Positions 26,798 through 33,622 of a DNA stretch of 64,000 bases are shown piece after piece. The translations under genes were made by a program, and so were the position numbers. Source of the stretch: Nostoc sp. UHCC 0302 (GTDB taxonomy: Bacteria; Cyanobacteriota; Cyanobacteriia; Cyanobacteriales; Nostocaceae); the NCBI RefSeq assembly GCF_038096175.1, contig NZ_CP151099.1, forward strand, positions 6,178,001 through 6,242,000. Direction: 5' to 3'. How positions within the stretch are numbered: the first letter of the stretch is position 1; every line of letters begins with the position of its first letter. Under the pieces are notes generated by a model, which was given only the letters and a program-made list of their open reading frames with translations, was not told where the DNA came from and ran no database searches.

Positions 26798-27874
26798 TCA
26801 CGCCAATGCTGAAGCTTGGGGTTTGGCAAAAATCATCCGTCCGGCTGTAGTTTGCAAAGCACTGGTGACTACCACTCGCAGTTCACCACCTACGTAACTG
26901 CTGCCTTCTTCAACAACTACCATTGTGCCGTCATCTAGGTAGCCGATTCCCTGACTTGGTTCTTTGCCTTCTTTGAGAATCTTTAAATCCAGGTTATCAC
27001 CAGGTAAGTAGCTGGGACGGACGGCATTTACTAAATCATTGACATTCAAGACAGGCACTTTCTGAACGCTGGCAACTTTAGATAAGTTGTAGTCGTTGGT
27101 TAGCAGTGTACCGTTGATTTCTTGGGCGAAACGCACTAACTTAGCATCTACTGTGGCAATATCTTCGTAGTCAAGTGCGTTAATCAGGATGCGATCGGGA
27201 TAAGCTTCTCGAATGCGGTTGAGAATTTCTAATCCTCGCCGTCCCCTTACCCGCTTTTGATCTTTGCTAGCATCGGCTACTTGTTGGAGTTCTTGCAAGA
27301 CAAACTGCGGCACAATAATTTGTCCTTCCAAAAAGCCTGTTTCTAGTAGTGCTTCAATGCGACCATCAATAATACAACTGGTATCTAAAACCTTGGTATT
27401 AGCTGGTTTTAGCGTCCCTTCTACTACCATCGATTCCACGGTGTTGGGATTAATGAATCGCAATAAGCCCCGTCCGTGGGTATCTGCCAAATTCATGCCA
27501 GTGACAGAAAGTATAATACTGCCGACTACTGCCACGAGTGGCTTAATAAAGCTAAAATCTGCTGGGATGGGTAGTAAAAATAGTGGGGCTAGCATGAGGT
27601 TCGCTAGTAATAGCCCAATCACCAAGCCAATAGCACGAGTTAAAATCACTTCGAGAGGCATTTCTCGAATTTGTGCTTCTAGGCGACGATATGTCGTTTG
27701 GAAACTCAGCCCAATTGCACCGCCAATAATGGCGGCAAAGGCAGCGACAACTAAGCGTAAAGCTTCGAGATTCGTTACTCGGTCTAGTGTTCCATTAGGT
27801 AGCAGTTCAGTGCTATAGAACCCTATTCCCGACGCTGCTAAGATAAATGAGAAAATAATAATGGCGTCAAGCAT
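26798..27874 (-). CDS. PIN/TRAM-domain membrane protein (YacL-like)
   Basis: I use ATG 27874; the frame extends to TTG 27895, but no ribosome site supports that codon. The product has 358 residues. Four membrane segments occupy about residues 1-130. A PIN nuclease-type domain follows at about 155-280 with acidic residues in VLDTSCIIDGRI, VPQFVLQELQQVAD and LLTNDYNLSK. A TRAM-like nucleic-acid binding domain ends the protein (KEGKEPSQGIGYLDDGTMVV). The family (YacL in Bacillus) is widespread but its substrate is unsettled; a membrane-bound RNase is inferred. Confidence 0.88.
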   Translation of the reverse strand: MLDAIIIFSFILAASGIGFYSTELLPNGTLDRVTNLEALRLVVAAFAAIIGGAIGLSFQTTYRRLEAQIREMPLEVILTRAIGLVIGLLLANLMLAPLFLLPIPADFSFIKPLVAVVGSIILSVTGMNLADTHGRGLLRFINPNTVESMVVEGTLKPANTKVLDTSCIIDGRIEALLETGFLEGQIIVPQFVLQELQQVADASKDQKRVRGRRGLEILNRIREAYPDRILINALDYEDIATVDAKLVRFAQEINGTLLTNDYNLSKVASVQKVPVLNVNDLVNAVRPSYLPGDNLDLKILKEGKEPSQGIGYLDDGTMVVVEEGSSYVGGELRVVVTSALQTTAGRMIFAKPQASALA

Positions 27875-28125
27875 GGTTGTGTTGTTTTCCTGCAACTGTG
27901 TTCACCAAATATAGTTAAGTATTTATTATTTCATCGCCTAATATAGATTCAGAAATATTAACTTACACTAGAGGTTAAGGCAGGCAATATCTGCAAACAT
28001 TATAACCAAATAGTTTTACCTTCATATTTTTCGTCCTTTTGTTATAAAACAATAAGAACTCTAACAAAGTACTTATTTTCTTGATTTGTAATCTTCAGTT
28101 GGCTGAATTTAATTCTTTCTCAAGA

Positions 28126-29310
28126 ATGCATCAAAAAGTTAATCTTATTGGCATCCCAAGTTCTGCTTATGTACATATTCCTTTTTGCAGACGGCGGTGC
28201 TTTTATTGTGATTTCCCTGTGTCTGTGGTGGGCGATCGCCTGCGGGGTGAAACATCTGGTACGATCTCCCAATATGTCGAGGTGTTATGTCATGAAATTG
28301 CCATTACACCAGCCTTTGATCAACCCCTGAAGACAATTTTTTTTGGTGGTGGTACTCCTTCGCTGCTAGCAACAGCACAGTTACAACGCATAGTTGACGC
28401 GCTAGATAAGCGTTTTGGTATTGCTACTGGCGCAGAGATTTCAATGGAAATTGACCCAGGCACATTTGATTTAGCACATATAGCAGGCTACCGCCGCGTC
28501 GGTGTAAACCGGGTCAGTTTGGGCGTACAAGCTTTTCAAGAAGAATTATTGCAAATTTCGGGGCGATCGCACTCGCTTGCAGATGTTTTTGCAGCTGTAG
28601 AACTAATCAGCAAAGTCGAGATTCCCAATTTCAGTTTAGACTTAATTTCTGGGTTGCCACATCAGTCTTTAGATCAGTGGCAGGATTCTTTAGAGAAAGC
28701 GATCGCCAGCAATCCTAATCATATATCTATATATGACCTGACTATCGAGCCGGGGACTGCTTTTGGACGTTACTATAAACCCGGTGACAATCCTTTGCCA
28801 ACCGATGAAAGCACAGTCAAAATGTACCAAATGGGGCAACAAGTTTTGACTAGTGCAGGTTATCAGCATTATGAAATTTCTAACTATGCCAAGCCTGGGC
28901 ATCAGTGTCAGCATAATCGGGTTTATTGGGAAAATCGACCTTATTACGGCTTTGGTATGGGTGCAGCGAGTTATGTAGAGGGGAAAAGGTTTACTCGTCC
29001 GCGTAAGACTAAAGAGTATTACCAATGGGTGCAAGCTGGCAATGTGATTGATTGTGAAGTGACTCCACCACAAGAAGTATTATTAGAAACCTTAATGTTG
29101 GGCTTGCGTTTGGCAGAGGGTGTGAGTTTATCAACTTTAGCAGAAGCTTTTGGGGAAGAAAAGGTAGAGGAAATTTGTAGGCATTTGCAACCTTATTTTA
29201 ATAAAGGCTGGGTGGAAGTTGTAGGAGAAAGGTTGCGTTTAAGTGATCCCCAAGGGTTTTTGTTTTCTAACGTGGTGTTGGCAAAGTTATTTGAGAAGTT
29301 GGGGGAATAA
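28126..29310 (+). CDS. hemW: HemW-type radical SAM heme chaperone
   Basis: The start chosen is ATG 28126, giving 394 residues; an extension to TTG 28081 has no ribosome site. The radical SAM motif C-x-x-x-C-x-x-C is present as CRRRCFYC after YVHIPF. GGGTPS, SMEIDPGTF, RVSLGVQAF and the C-terminal HemN-like domain follow in family order. Proteins of this length without an HemN-specific N-terminal extension are HemW, a heme-binding chaperone, rather than coproporphyrinogen oxidase; older annotations often call them HemN. The enzyme is cytosolic or membrane-associated. It stands alone in orientation with about 250 bases of upstream sequence. Confidence 0.85.
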   Translation: MHQKVNLIGIPSSAYVHIPFCRRRCFYCDFPVSVVGDRLRGETSGTISQYVEVLCHEIAITPAFDQPLKTIFFGGGTPSLLATAQLQRIVDALDKRFGIATGAEISMEIDPGTFDLAHIAGYRRVGVNRVSLGVQAFQEELLQISGRSHSLADVFAAVELISKVEIPNFSLDLISGLPHQSLDQWQDSLEKAIASNPNHISIYDLTIEPGTAFGRYYKPGDNPLPTDESTVKMYQMGQQVLTSAGYQHYEISNYAKPGHQCQHNRVYWENRPYYGFGMGAASYVEGKRFTRPRKTKEYYQWVQAGNVIDCEVTPPQEVLLETLMLGLRLAEGVSLSTLAEAFGEEKVEEICRHLQPYFNKGWVEVVGERLRLSDPQGFLFSNVVLAKLFEKLGE

Positions 29311-29369
29311 ACAGCAAAAGGCGTAAAGTCTATAAAAGGAGATTTTAAGCGAATCACGACGGATGTTTA

Positions 29370-29411
29370 TTTTTGGTCATCTTTGCAAAGACTTGCAAAG
29401 ATGACCAAAAA
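29370..29411. repeat. Perfect 19-bp inverted repeat
   Basis: TTTTTGGTCATCTTTGCAA (29370-29388) and its exact reverse complement (29393-29411) are separated by AGAC. The stem is long and lies 60 bases after hemW. The arm ends in T-runs, so it could be a bidirectional terminator, or the target-like end structure of a lost mobile element. Confidence 0.75.
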
Positions 29412-29417
29412 TTGTGA

Positions 29418-29435
29418 AACCCGCGCAGGCGGGTT
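29418..29435. terminator. Hairpin AACCCGC-GCAG-GCGGGTT, shared with 52191-52208
   Basis: A 7-bp GC-rich stem with a 4-base loop is followed by TTGTTTGT. The same hairpin and downstream TTTTGTTTGT recur at 52191-52208, so it is part of a dispersed family. It may terminate hemW transcription. Confidence 0.55.
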
Positions 29436-29631
29436 TTGTTTGTATATTGAAACTCAATGCTAATCTGCTGTTATTCGAGCCTTTTATTTTGGTCTAGCTT
29501 GGTAAGAATTCAGGAGCCAGAATACTTTAAGAATCAGAAAAAAATTTGATAAATAAATGTACTGCTCATGCTGAATTTCTTCTAAATTTTGACTTCTGAC
29601 TCCTGTGTGCTGAATTCTTACTGCAAATCTT

Positions 29632-29863
29632 AGAATTCCTGATGAAAGTGTTTTAGCGTTTGCTATGAGTAATGAGCGCTCAGCTTTGACGCGTAATCGC
29701 CGCGATTTTATTCGATTGCACCGCTTATAACCAGACCATGCTGTATTATTGTCTGTACAGAAGGAGCAGATTTGGAACGACTAGAATACGTATTAATAAG
29801 GTAATTTCTGCTAAAGAAACCTTAAACAGTAAATTGATTAGAGTTAATCGTCTGGTAGTCTAA
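29632..29863 (+). pseudogene. Decayed DUF5615 PIN-like toxin gene fragment
   Basis: The plus strand reads ESVLAFAMSNERSALTRNRR and DFIRLHRL before a TAA, then continues in shifted frames to GTTAATCGTCTGGTAGTCTAA (29861-29863 stop). This matches, in order, the intact DUF5615 protein at 30263-30598 (VLAFAVNHQRAMLTQNRRDF; RVNRPAV at the end). Only the C-terminal two thirds remain and several stops and shifts break it. It is a dead paralogue just upstream of the living pair. Confidence 0.8.
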
Positions 29864-29917
29864 GCAAAATGCCAGACGAGTTAATATAGATTTACAAGAA
29901 CTAAGGTAATATTAATT

Positions 29918-30259
29918 ATGACAATTAACGAATTAACAACACAGCTTTTAGCATTAAATGCAACCGAGAAAGCAGAAGCAATACAAATATTGACTAAGAC
30001 CTTAAGTAACGGTTCACAAGGAATTACCAAAACTCCTGGTGTATGCGGTGGTGATGCTTGTATTGCTAACACCCGAATTCCAGTTTGGCTGTTTGTGAGT
30101 TTGCGCCGTCAAGGTACAACTGATGCTGAAATTCTAAAGATGTATCCCCATCTGAGTGCTGCTGACTTAGTGAATGTTTGGGCTTATACTGATGCACACA
30201 CCGATGAAATTGAAACAGCACTTCGTGAACAAGATGAAGCTATGGAACAAGAAATATAA
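29918..30259 (+). CDS. DUF433-family antitoxin-like protein
   Basis: The product has 113 residues. The C-terminal part is a DUF433 domain with PGVCGGDACIANTRIPVWLF and a helix-turn-helix-like segment (GTTDAEILKMYPHLSAADLV). The N-terminal 35 residues are helical and may bind the partner. It ends 3 bases before a DUF5615 gene. DUF433/DUF5615 pairs are common in cyanobacteria and are regarded as toxin-antitoxin modules, with DUF433 as antitoxin. An AAGG ribosome site lies before ATG 29918. Confidence 0.85.
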   Translation: MTINELTTQLLALNATEKAEAIQILTKTLSNGSQGITKTPGVCGGDACIANTRIPVWLFVSLRRQGTTDAEILKMYPHLSAADLVNVWAYTDAHTDEIETALREQDEAMEQEI

Positions 30260-30262
30260 TCT

Positions 30263-30598
30263 ATGGCGAGTCTGTATGCTGATGAACAATTTCCTTTGGC
30301 AGTTATAAAATTACTACGCACTCTCGGTCACGATATTTTAACAGTTCAAGAATCAGGAAATGCTGGAGTTGCTGACCCAGATGTGTTAGCTTTTGCCGTG
30401 AATCATCAGAGAGCCATGTTGACACAAAATCGTCGTGATTTCATCCGGCTACATAATATAAAACCTGACCATACTGGCATAATTATCTGTACAGAAGATA
30501 GAAACTTGGAAAGACTTGCACAACGTATTCATGAGAGAATCTCTGCTGAAGAAACCTTAAACGCTAAATTGATTAGAGTTAATCGTCCGGCAGTCTGA
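30263..30598 (+). CDS. DUF5615 PIN-like protein, probable toxin
   Basis: The product has 111 residues and the PIN-like pattern of acidic residues: YADEQFP near the start, ADPDVLAFA in the middle and NRRDFIRLH later. Such proteins are thought to be ribonuclease toxins neutralised by DUF433 partners. The gene starts 3 bases after its DUF433 partner. A broken paralogue lies at 29632-29863 on the other side of the antitoxin. The target RNA is unknown. Confidence 0.85.
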   Translation: MASLYADEQFPLAVIKLLRTLGHDILTVQESGNAGVADPDVLAFAVNHQRAMLTQNRRDFIRLHNIKPDHTGIIICTEDRNLERLAQRIHERISAEETLNAKLIRVNRPAV

Positions 30599-30664
30599 GT
30601 AAGATGTCAGAGTAAACTAAAGACACATTGATAATATTAAATAAAGGTTATTTCCAATTATAAA

Positions 30665-30934
30665 ATGTCTCAATAATTAAATGAAGTTAAGAGACTTGCT
30701 AACAAAGTCATACCCGATGAGCAATTGCGTCTAATCGCCTACTTAACACAACGGCTGCAACATTGTGAAATCAAACACAAGCCACGCCGCAACATTATGG
30801 AATTTGCGGGAATAGCGCCCAATCTTATGGGAGTTATAGATGCTCAAGAATACATCACTCGGATGAAGCGTAGAGAGTTCCCTGATTTAGAAATTGCAGA
30901 AAAGCAATTAGAGATAGAGGAGTTAACAGCCTAA
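30665..30934 (+). pseudogene. Antitoxin-like small gene with a stop at codon 4
   Basis: From ATG 30665 the frame reads M-S-Q-stop and then continues open as LNEVKRLANKVIPDEQL through NIMEFAGIAP and PDLEIAEKQLEIEEL to TAA 30932-30934. Only a TTG (30725) could start the remaining part, with no ribosome site. The composition is that of small antitoxins of VapB/DUF2281-like type, but the family is not certain. The stop overlaps the next start (TAATG at 30932-30936). Confidence 0.55.
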
Positions 30935-31139
30935 TGAGCCTATTGGTTAAGAAAGTAATCCAGCAGACCTGTTTAGTGAATGGTATGCCTTAGCTAGAGA
31001 ATTTGGAATTGTAATTGGCAGTCGCAAGGAGGACGATGGCTCTATCTGGGTTCAAGAGAATACTGGTCAGTGGTTCTCGTTTGAGCAGTTTTCGTCTAAA
31101 TGGACTCTTGAGTACTTGCGCTTAAAGATGGTGAAGTAA
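30934..31139 (+). pseudogene. Frameshifted small gene of unknown family
   Basis: ATG 30934 overlaps the upstream stop. After seven codons (MSLLVKK) the frame closes, but a shift at the AAGAAAG run opens a second frame reading SNPADLFSEWYALAREF and EDDGSIWVQENTGQWF to TAA 31137-31139. A single missing A would join them into a 68-codon protein. With the preceding broken gene this forms a second two-gene module, now dead. The family is not recognised. Confidence 0.5.
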
Positions 31140-31345
31140 TTAAAGTCTGGCATCAAGTGCGAAAACTAAACTTTACAACCACTGTTGAGCAAAAAGCAGT
31201 GCCTGAATCAATAATAAAATTTTAGTAGTACTAGTATACTATATAAAAATTAGCCAGTATAATTTTGCAAAGGCGGTAAGGATACCGCTAAGAGCCTCTG
31301 GTAAAGGCAAGTAACGACAATTCAGTAGTGCTTGGGTTCTGAATC
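31140..31345. other. Intergenic with small dyads before the ParB-like fragment
   Basis: The stretch contains two short stem candidates, GCGGT/ACCGC (about 31273-31288) and GCCT/AGGC (about 31293-31307), just upstream of the ParB-like frame. I do not recognise a known riboswitch or intron. Confidence 0.3.
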
Positions 31346-31744
31346 ATGCCTAGAAAACAATCTGATATCAAATGCCATCACCAGCAATTAGAAGAATTAA
31401 CTTACCATCCCTATATTTTCTTGTTTCCACCTCTTAGCCCAGAAGAATTTCAAAATTTGAGGGCAGACATTGCTATCAACGGGCAAGGTATAGCAATTAC
31501 AGTCCTAAAAGGGACTAACCAGATTATTGATGGTCGGCATCGCTATGAGATTTGTAAAGAATTAGGTATTAAACAGAAGATTGACCATGTTGACTTAACT
31601 CAATCCCAAATTTTGTGGAAAGTTATTTCACTCAACGTTAAACGACGGCATTTGAGTGAAAGCCAAAGGGCGGCTATTGCTGCTGATATTGCAAATTTAC
31701 AACATGGTGGGGATAGAATATCAGAAAATTTAAAGCTATTTTAG
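31346..31744 (+). CDS. Truncated ParB-like N-terminal domain protein
   Basis: The 132-residue product carries the ParB-type signature: FPPLSPEEFQNLRADIAING, then the TNQIIDGRHRYEICKEL box that binds nucleotide in ParB/Srx-like domains, and VKRRHLSESQRAAIAADIAN. Proteins of this group usually continue with a helix-turn-helix after LQHGGDRKSE; here the frame ends at ISENLKLF. The DNA-binding half is missing, so this is probably a degraded plasmid- or phage-type partition or regulator gene. It sits at the right end of the broken-gene cluster. Confidence 0.65.
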   Translation: MPRKQSDIKCHHQQLEELTYHPYIFLFPPLSPEEFQNLRADIAINGQGIAITVLKGTNQIIDGRHRYEICKELGIKQKIDHVDLTQSQILWKVISLNVKRRHLSESQRAAIAADIANLQHGGDRISENLKLF

Positions 31745-31779
31745 GTGGTGCATTACACAGTGTTAACGCACCCCAAAAA

Positions 31780-32202
31780 TCACGGAACAATCAATACTGG
31801 ACAAGGCGAAAGATTAATTACGCGCGTAGTAACGCTATCAGTTGCACCCTCTTCAGTTAAGCCAAGTCCACGACAACCCATGATGATTAAACTCGCCTCA
31901 ATTTCATCGGCGACATCGCAGATGGTAAATGCTGGCTTGCCTTGCCTCTCCAAAACTTCGGCTTGAATTCCTTGCTGAGAAAATAAAGAGCGAGCATTTT
32001 GCAGCAGTTTGGCAACTACCTCTGGTGAGACCATTGGATCTGCATTAAGTGGATCTGCATTAGGCTCTTCTGGGGAAGGTTCTTCCACTACAGATAGCAG
32101 CACTAACCGACTGCCGTACTTCTGCACGACGTTGGCAACTACATCAGCAGCTTCCCGCGCTTCCCGGCTTTGATCGATTGGAAATAGAACTGTCTTAAAC
32201 AT
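31780..32202 (-). CDS. Universal stress protein (UspA family)
   Basis: I start at ATG 32202, which has AAGGAG 8 bases upstream and gives the family N-terminus [12 protein letters not shown]; a longer frame reaches 32277. The product has 140 residues. The ATP-binding pattern near the end ([10 protein letters not shown], then [15 protein letters not shown]) resembles UspA, although the usual Gly before Ser is Asp (TDSVT). It is divergent from pgk. A role in stress survival is general to the family. Confidence 0.87.
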   Translation of the reverse strand: MFKTVLFPIDQSREAREAADVVANVVQKYGSRLVLLSVVEEPSPEEPNADPLNADPMVSPEVVAKLLQNARSLFSQQGIQAEVLERQGKPAFTICDVADEIEASLIIMGCRGLGLTEEGATDSVTTRVINLSPCPVLIVP

Positions 32203-32292
32203 CTGTGTCTCCTTCGCACCCCTGACTCCGGTAAAATCTGGTATGGTTCTACTTTCAAAACAATAACAAAAAGGCAATCAGGAGAGTTTGGT

Positions 32293-33495
32293 GTGTCCAA
32301 AAAAAGTTTAGCAAGTTTATCTGCCGCTGATATTTCCGGTAAACGCGCTTTGGTGCGGGTTGACTTTAATGTGCCTGTGGATGACCAAGGCAAAATCACA
32401 GACGATACTCGCATTCGCGCTGCACTGCCAACTATCCAAGATTTAACGCAAAAGGGAGCTAAGGTAATTCTCGTCAGCCATTTTGGTCGTCCCAAGGGTG
32501 TGGATGACAAACTGCGCCTGACTCCGGTTGCCAAGCGCCTTTCCGAGTTGTTGGGACAAGAAGTCGTGAAGACTGATGACTCTATCGGGGATGAAGTTGC
32601 AGCTAAAGTTGGCGCGTTGCAAAATGGCCAAGTGCTGTTATTGGAAAATGTCCGTTTTTACAAAGAAGAAGAAAAAAACGACTCAGAATTTGCCCAAAAA
32701 TTGGCAGCTAATGCCGATTTTTATGTAAATGATGCTTTTGGTACTGCACACCGCGCTCATGCTTCTACTGAAGGTGTGACCAAATTCCTGAGTCCTTCTG
32801 TGGCTGGATATTTGGTTGAGAAGGAATTGCAATATTTGCAAAGCGCAATTGAACAGCCCCAACGCCCTTTGGCGGCAATTATCGGTGGTTCTAAAGTTTC
32901 TAGTAAAATTGGCGTGATTGAAACGCTACTAGAGAAGTGCGACAAGCTAATCATCGGCGGTGGAATGATTTTCACATTCTACAAAGCCCGTGGTTTGAGT
33001 GTTGGTAAATCTCTGGTGGAAGAAGACAAGCTAGAACTGGCGAAGTCTTTGGAAGCCAAGGCTAAAGAACGTGGTGTTGCTTTATTGCTTCCCACAGATG
33101 TGGTAGTGGCGGATAACTTTGCCCCAGATGCCAATTCTCAAACTGTTAGCATTGAGAACATCCCTGATGGTTGGATGGGTTTGGATATTGGCCCAGACTC
33201 CGTTAAAGTCTTCCAAGAAGCCCTTGCAGATACCAAGACGGTGATTTGGAATGGGCCGATGGGTGTGTTTGAGTTTGACAAGTTTGCCGTAGGTACAGAA
33301 GCGATCGCTCATACCCTGGCTGAAATCGGTAAAACTGGCACAACCACAATCATCGGTGGCGGAGACTCAGTGGCGGCTGTGGAAAAGGTCGGTTTAGCCG
33401 ACCAAATGAGCCACATCTCCACCGGCGGCGGCGCTAGCTTGGAGTTACTCGAAGGCAAGGTACTGCCCGGTATCGCAGCTTTAGATGAAGCGTAA
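32293..33495 (+). CDS. pgk: Phosphoglycerate kinase
   Basis: The 400-residue product is a full-length phosphoglycerate kinase, which interconverts 1,3-bisphosphoglycerate and 3-phosphoglycerate in glycolysis and the Calvin cycle. Signature [14 protein letters not shown] lies at the N-terminus; [20 protein letters not shown] and GPMGVFEF follow in order, and the C-terminal GGGDSVAAV and [13 protein letters not shown] complete the nucleotide site. The start is GTG 32293, 7 bases after an AGGAG. The gene is divergent from usp. It is expected to be highly expressed. Confidence 0.95.
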   Translation: MSKKSLASLSAADISGKRALVRVDFNVPVDDQGKITDDTRIRAALPTIQDLTQKGAKVILVSHFGRPKGVDDKLRLTPVAKRLSELLGQEVVKTDDSIGDEVAAKVGALQNGQVLLLENVRFYKEEEKNDSEFAQKLAANADFYVNDAFGTAHRAHASTEGVTKFLSPSVAGYLVEKELQYLQSAIEQPQRPLAAIIGGSKVSSKIGVIETLLEKCDKLIIGGGMIFTFYKARGLSVGKSLVEEDKLELAKSLEAKAKERGVALLLPTDVVVADNFAPDANSQTVSIENIPDGWMGLDIGPDSVKVFQEALADTKTVIWNGPMGVFEFDKFAVGTEAIAHTLAEIGKTGTTTIIGGGDSVAAVEKVGLADQMSHISTGGGASLELLEGKVLPGIAALDEA

Positions 33496-33499
33496 GTAG

Positions 33500-33615
33500 G
33501 GACTGGGGATTGGGGATTGGGGAACTCGGGGCCCCCTCTGGGGATAAGGGGCAATGGGGACTGGGAATTAAAAATAAAGAGTAAATTCTCGTCTATTCCC
33601 TACTCCCTATTCCCT
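33500..33615. repeat. Heptamer-type short tandem repeat block
   Basis: Degenerate repeats of GGGGACT/GGGGATT (33500-33570) are followed by TCCCTAT-type repeats on the other strand sense (33596-33615). This is the STRR style known from heterocystous cyanobacteria. The block lies between convergent pgk and the WD40 kinase gene; the two halves are partly complementary and could pair in RNA. Confidence 0.65.
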
Positions 33616-33622
33616 ATTCCCT

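Noticed and set aside
27264-27818. A 184-codon plus-strand frame opposite the PIN/TRAM gene
   Set aside because: Shadow of a clear gene; low-complexity Ser/Lys/Pro translation with no domain.
31260-31345. A riboswitch or group II intron end before the ParB-like gene
   Set aside because: The two short dyads do not match any consensus I know, and the gene after them is truncated.
33500-33615. A CRISPR array in the repeated blocks
   Set aside because: The repeats are degenerate heptamers without spacers; no cas gene is in the window.
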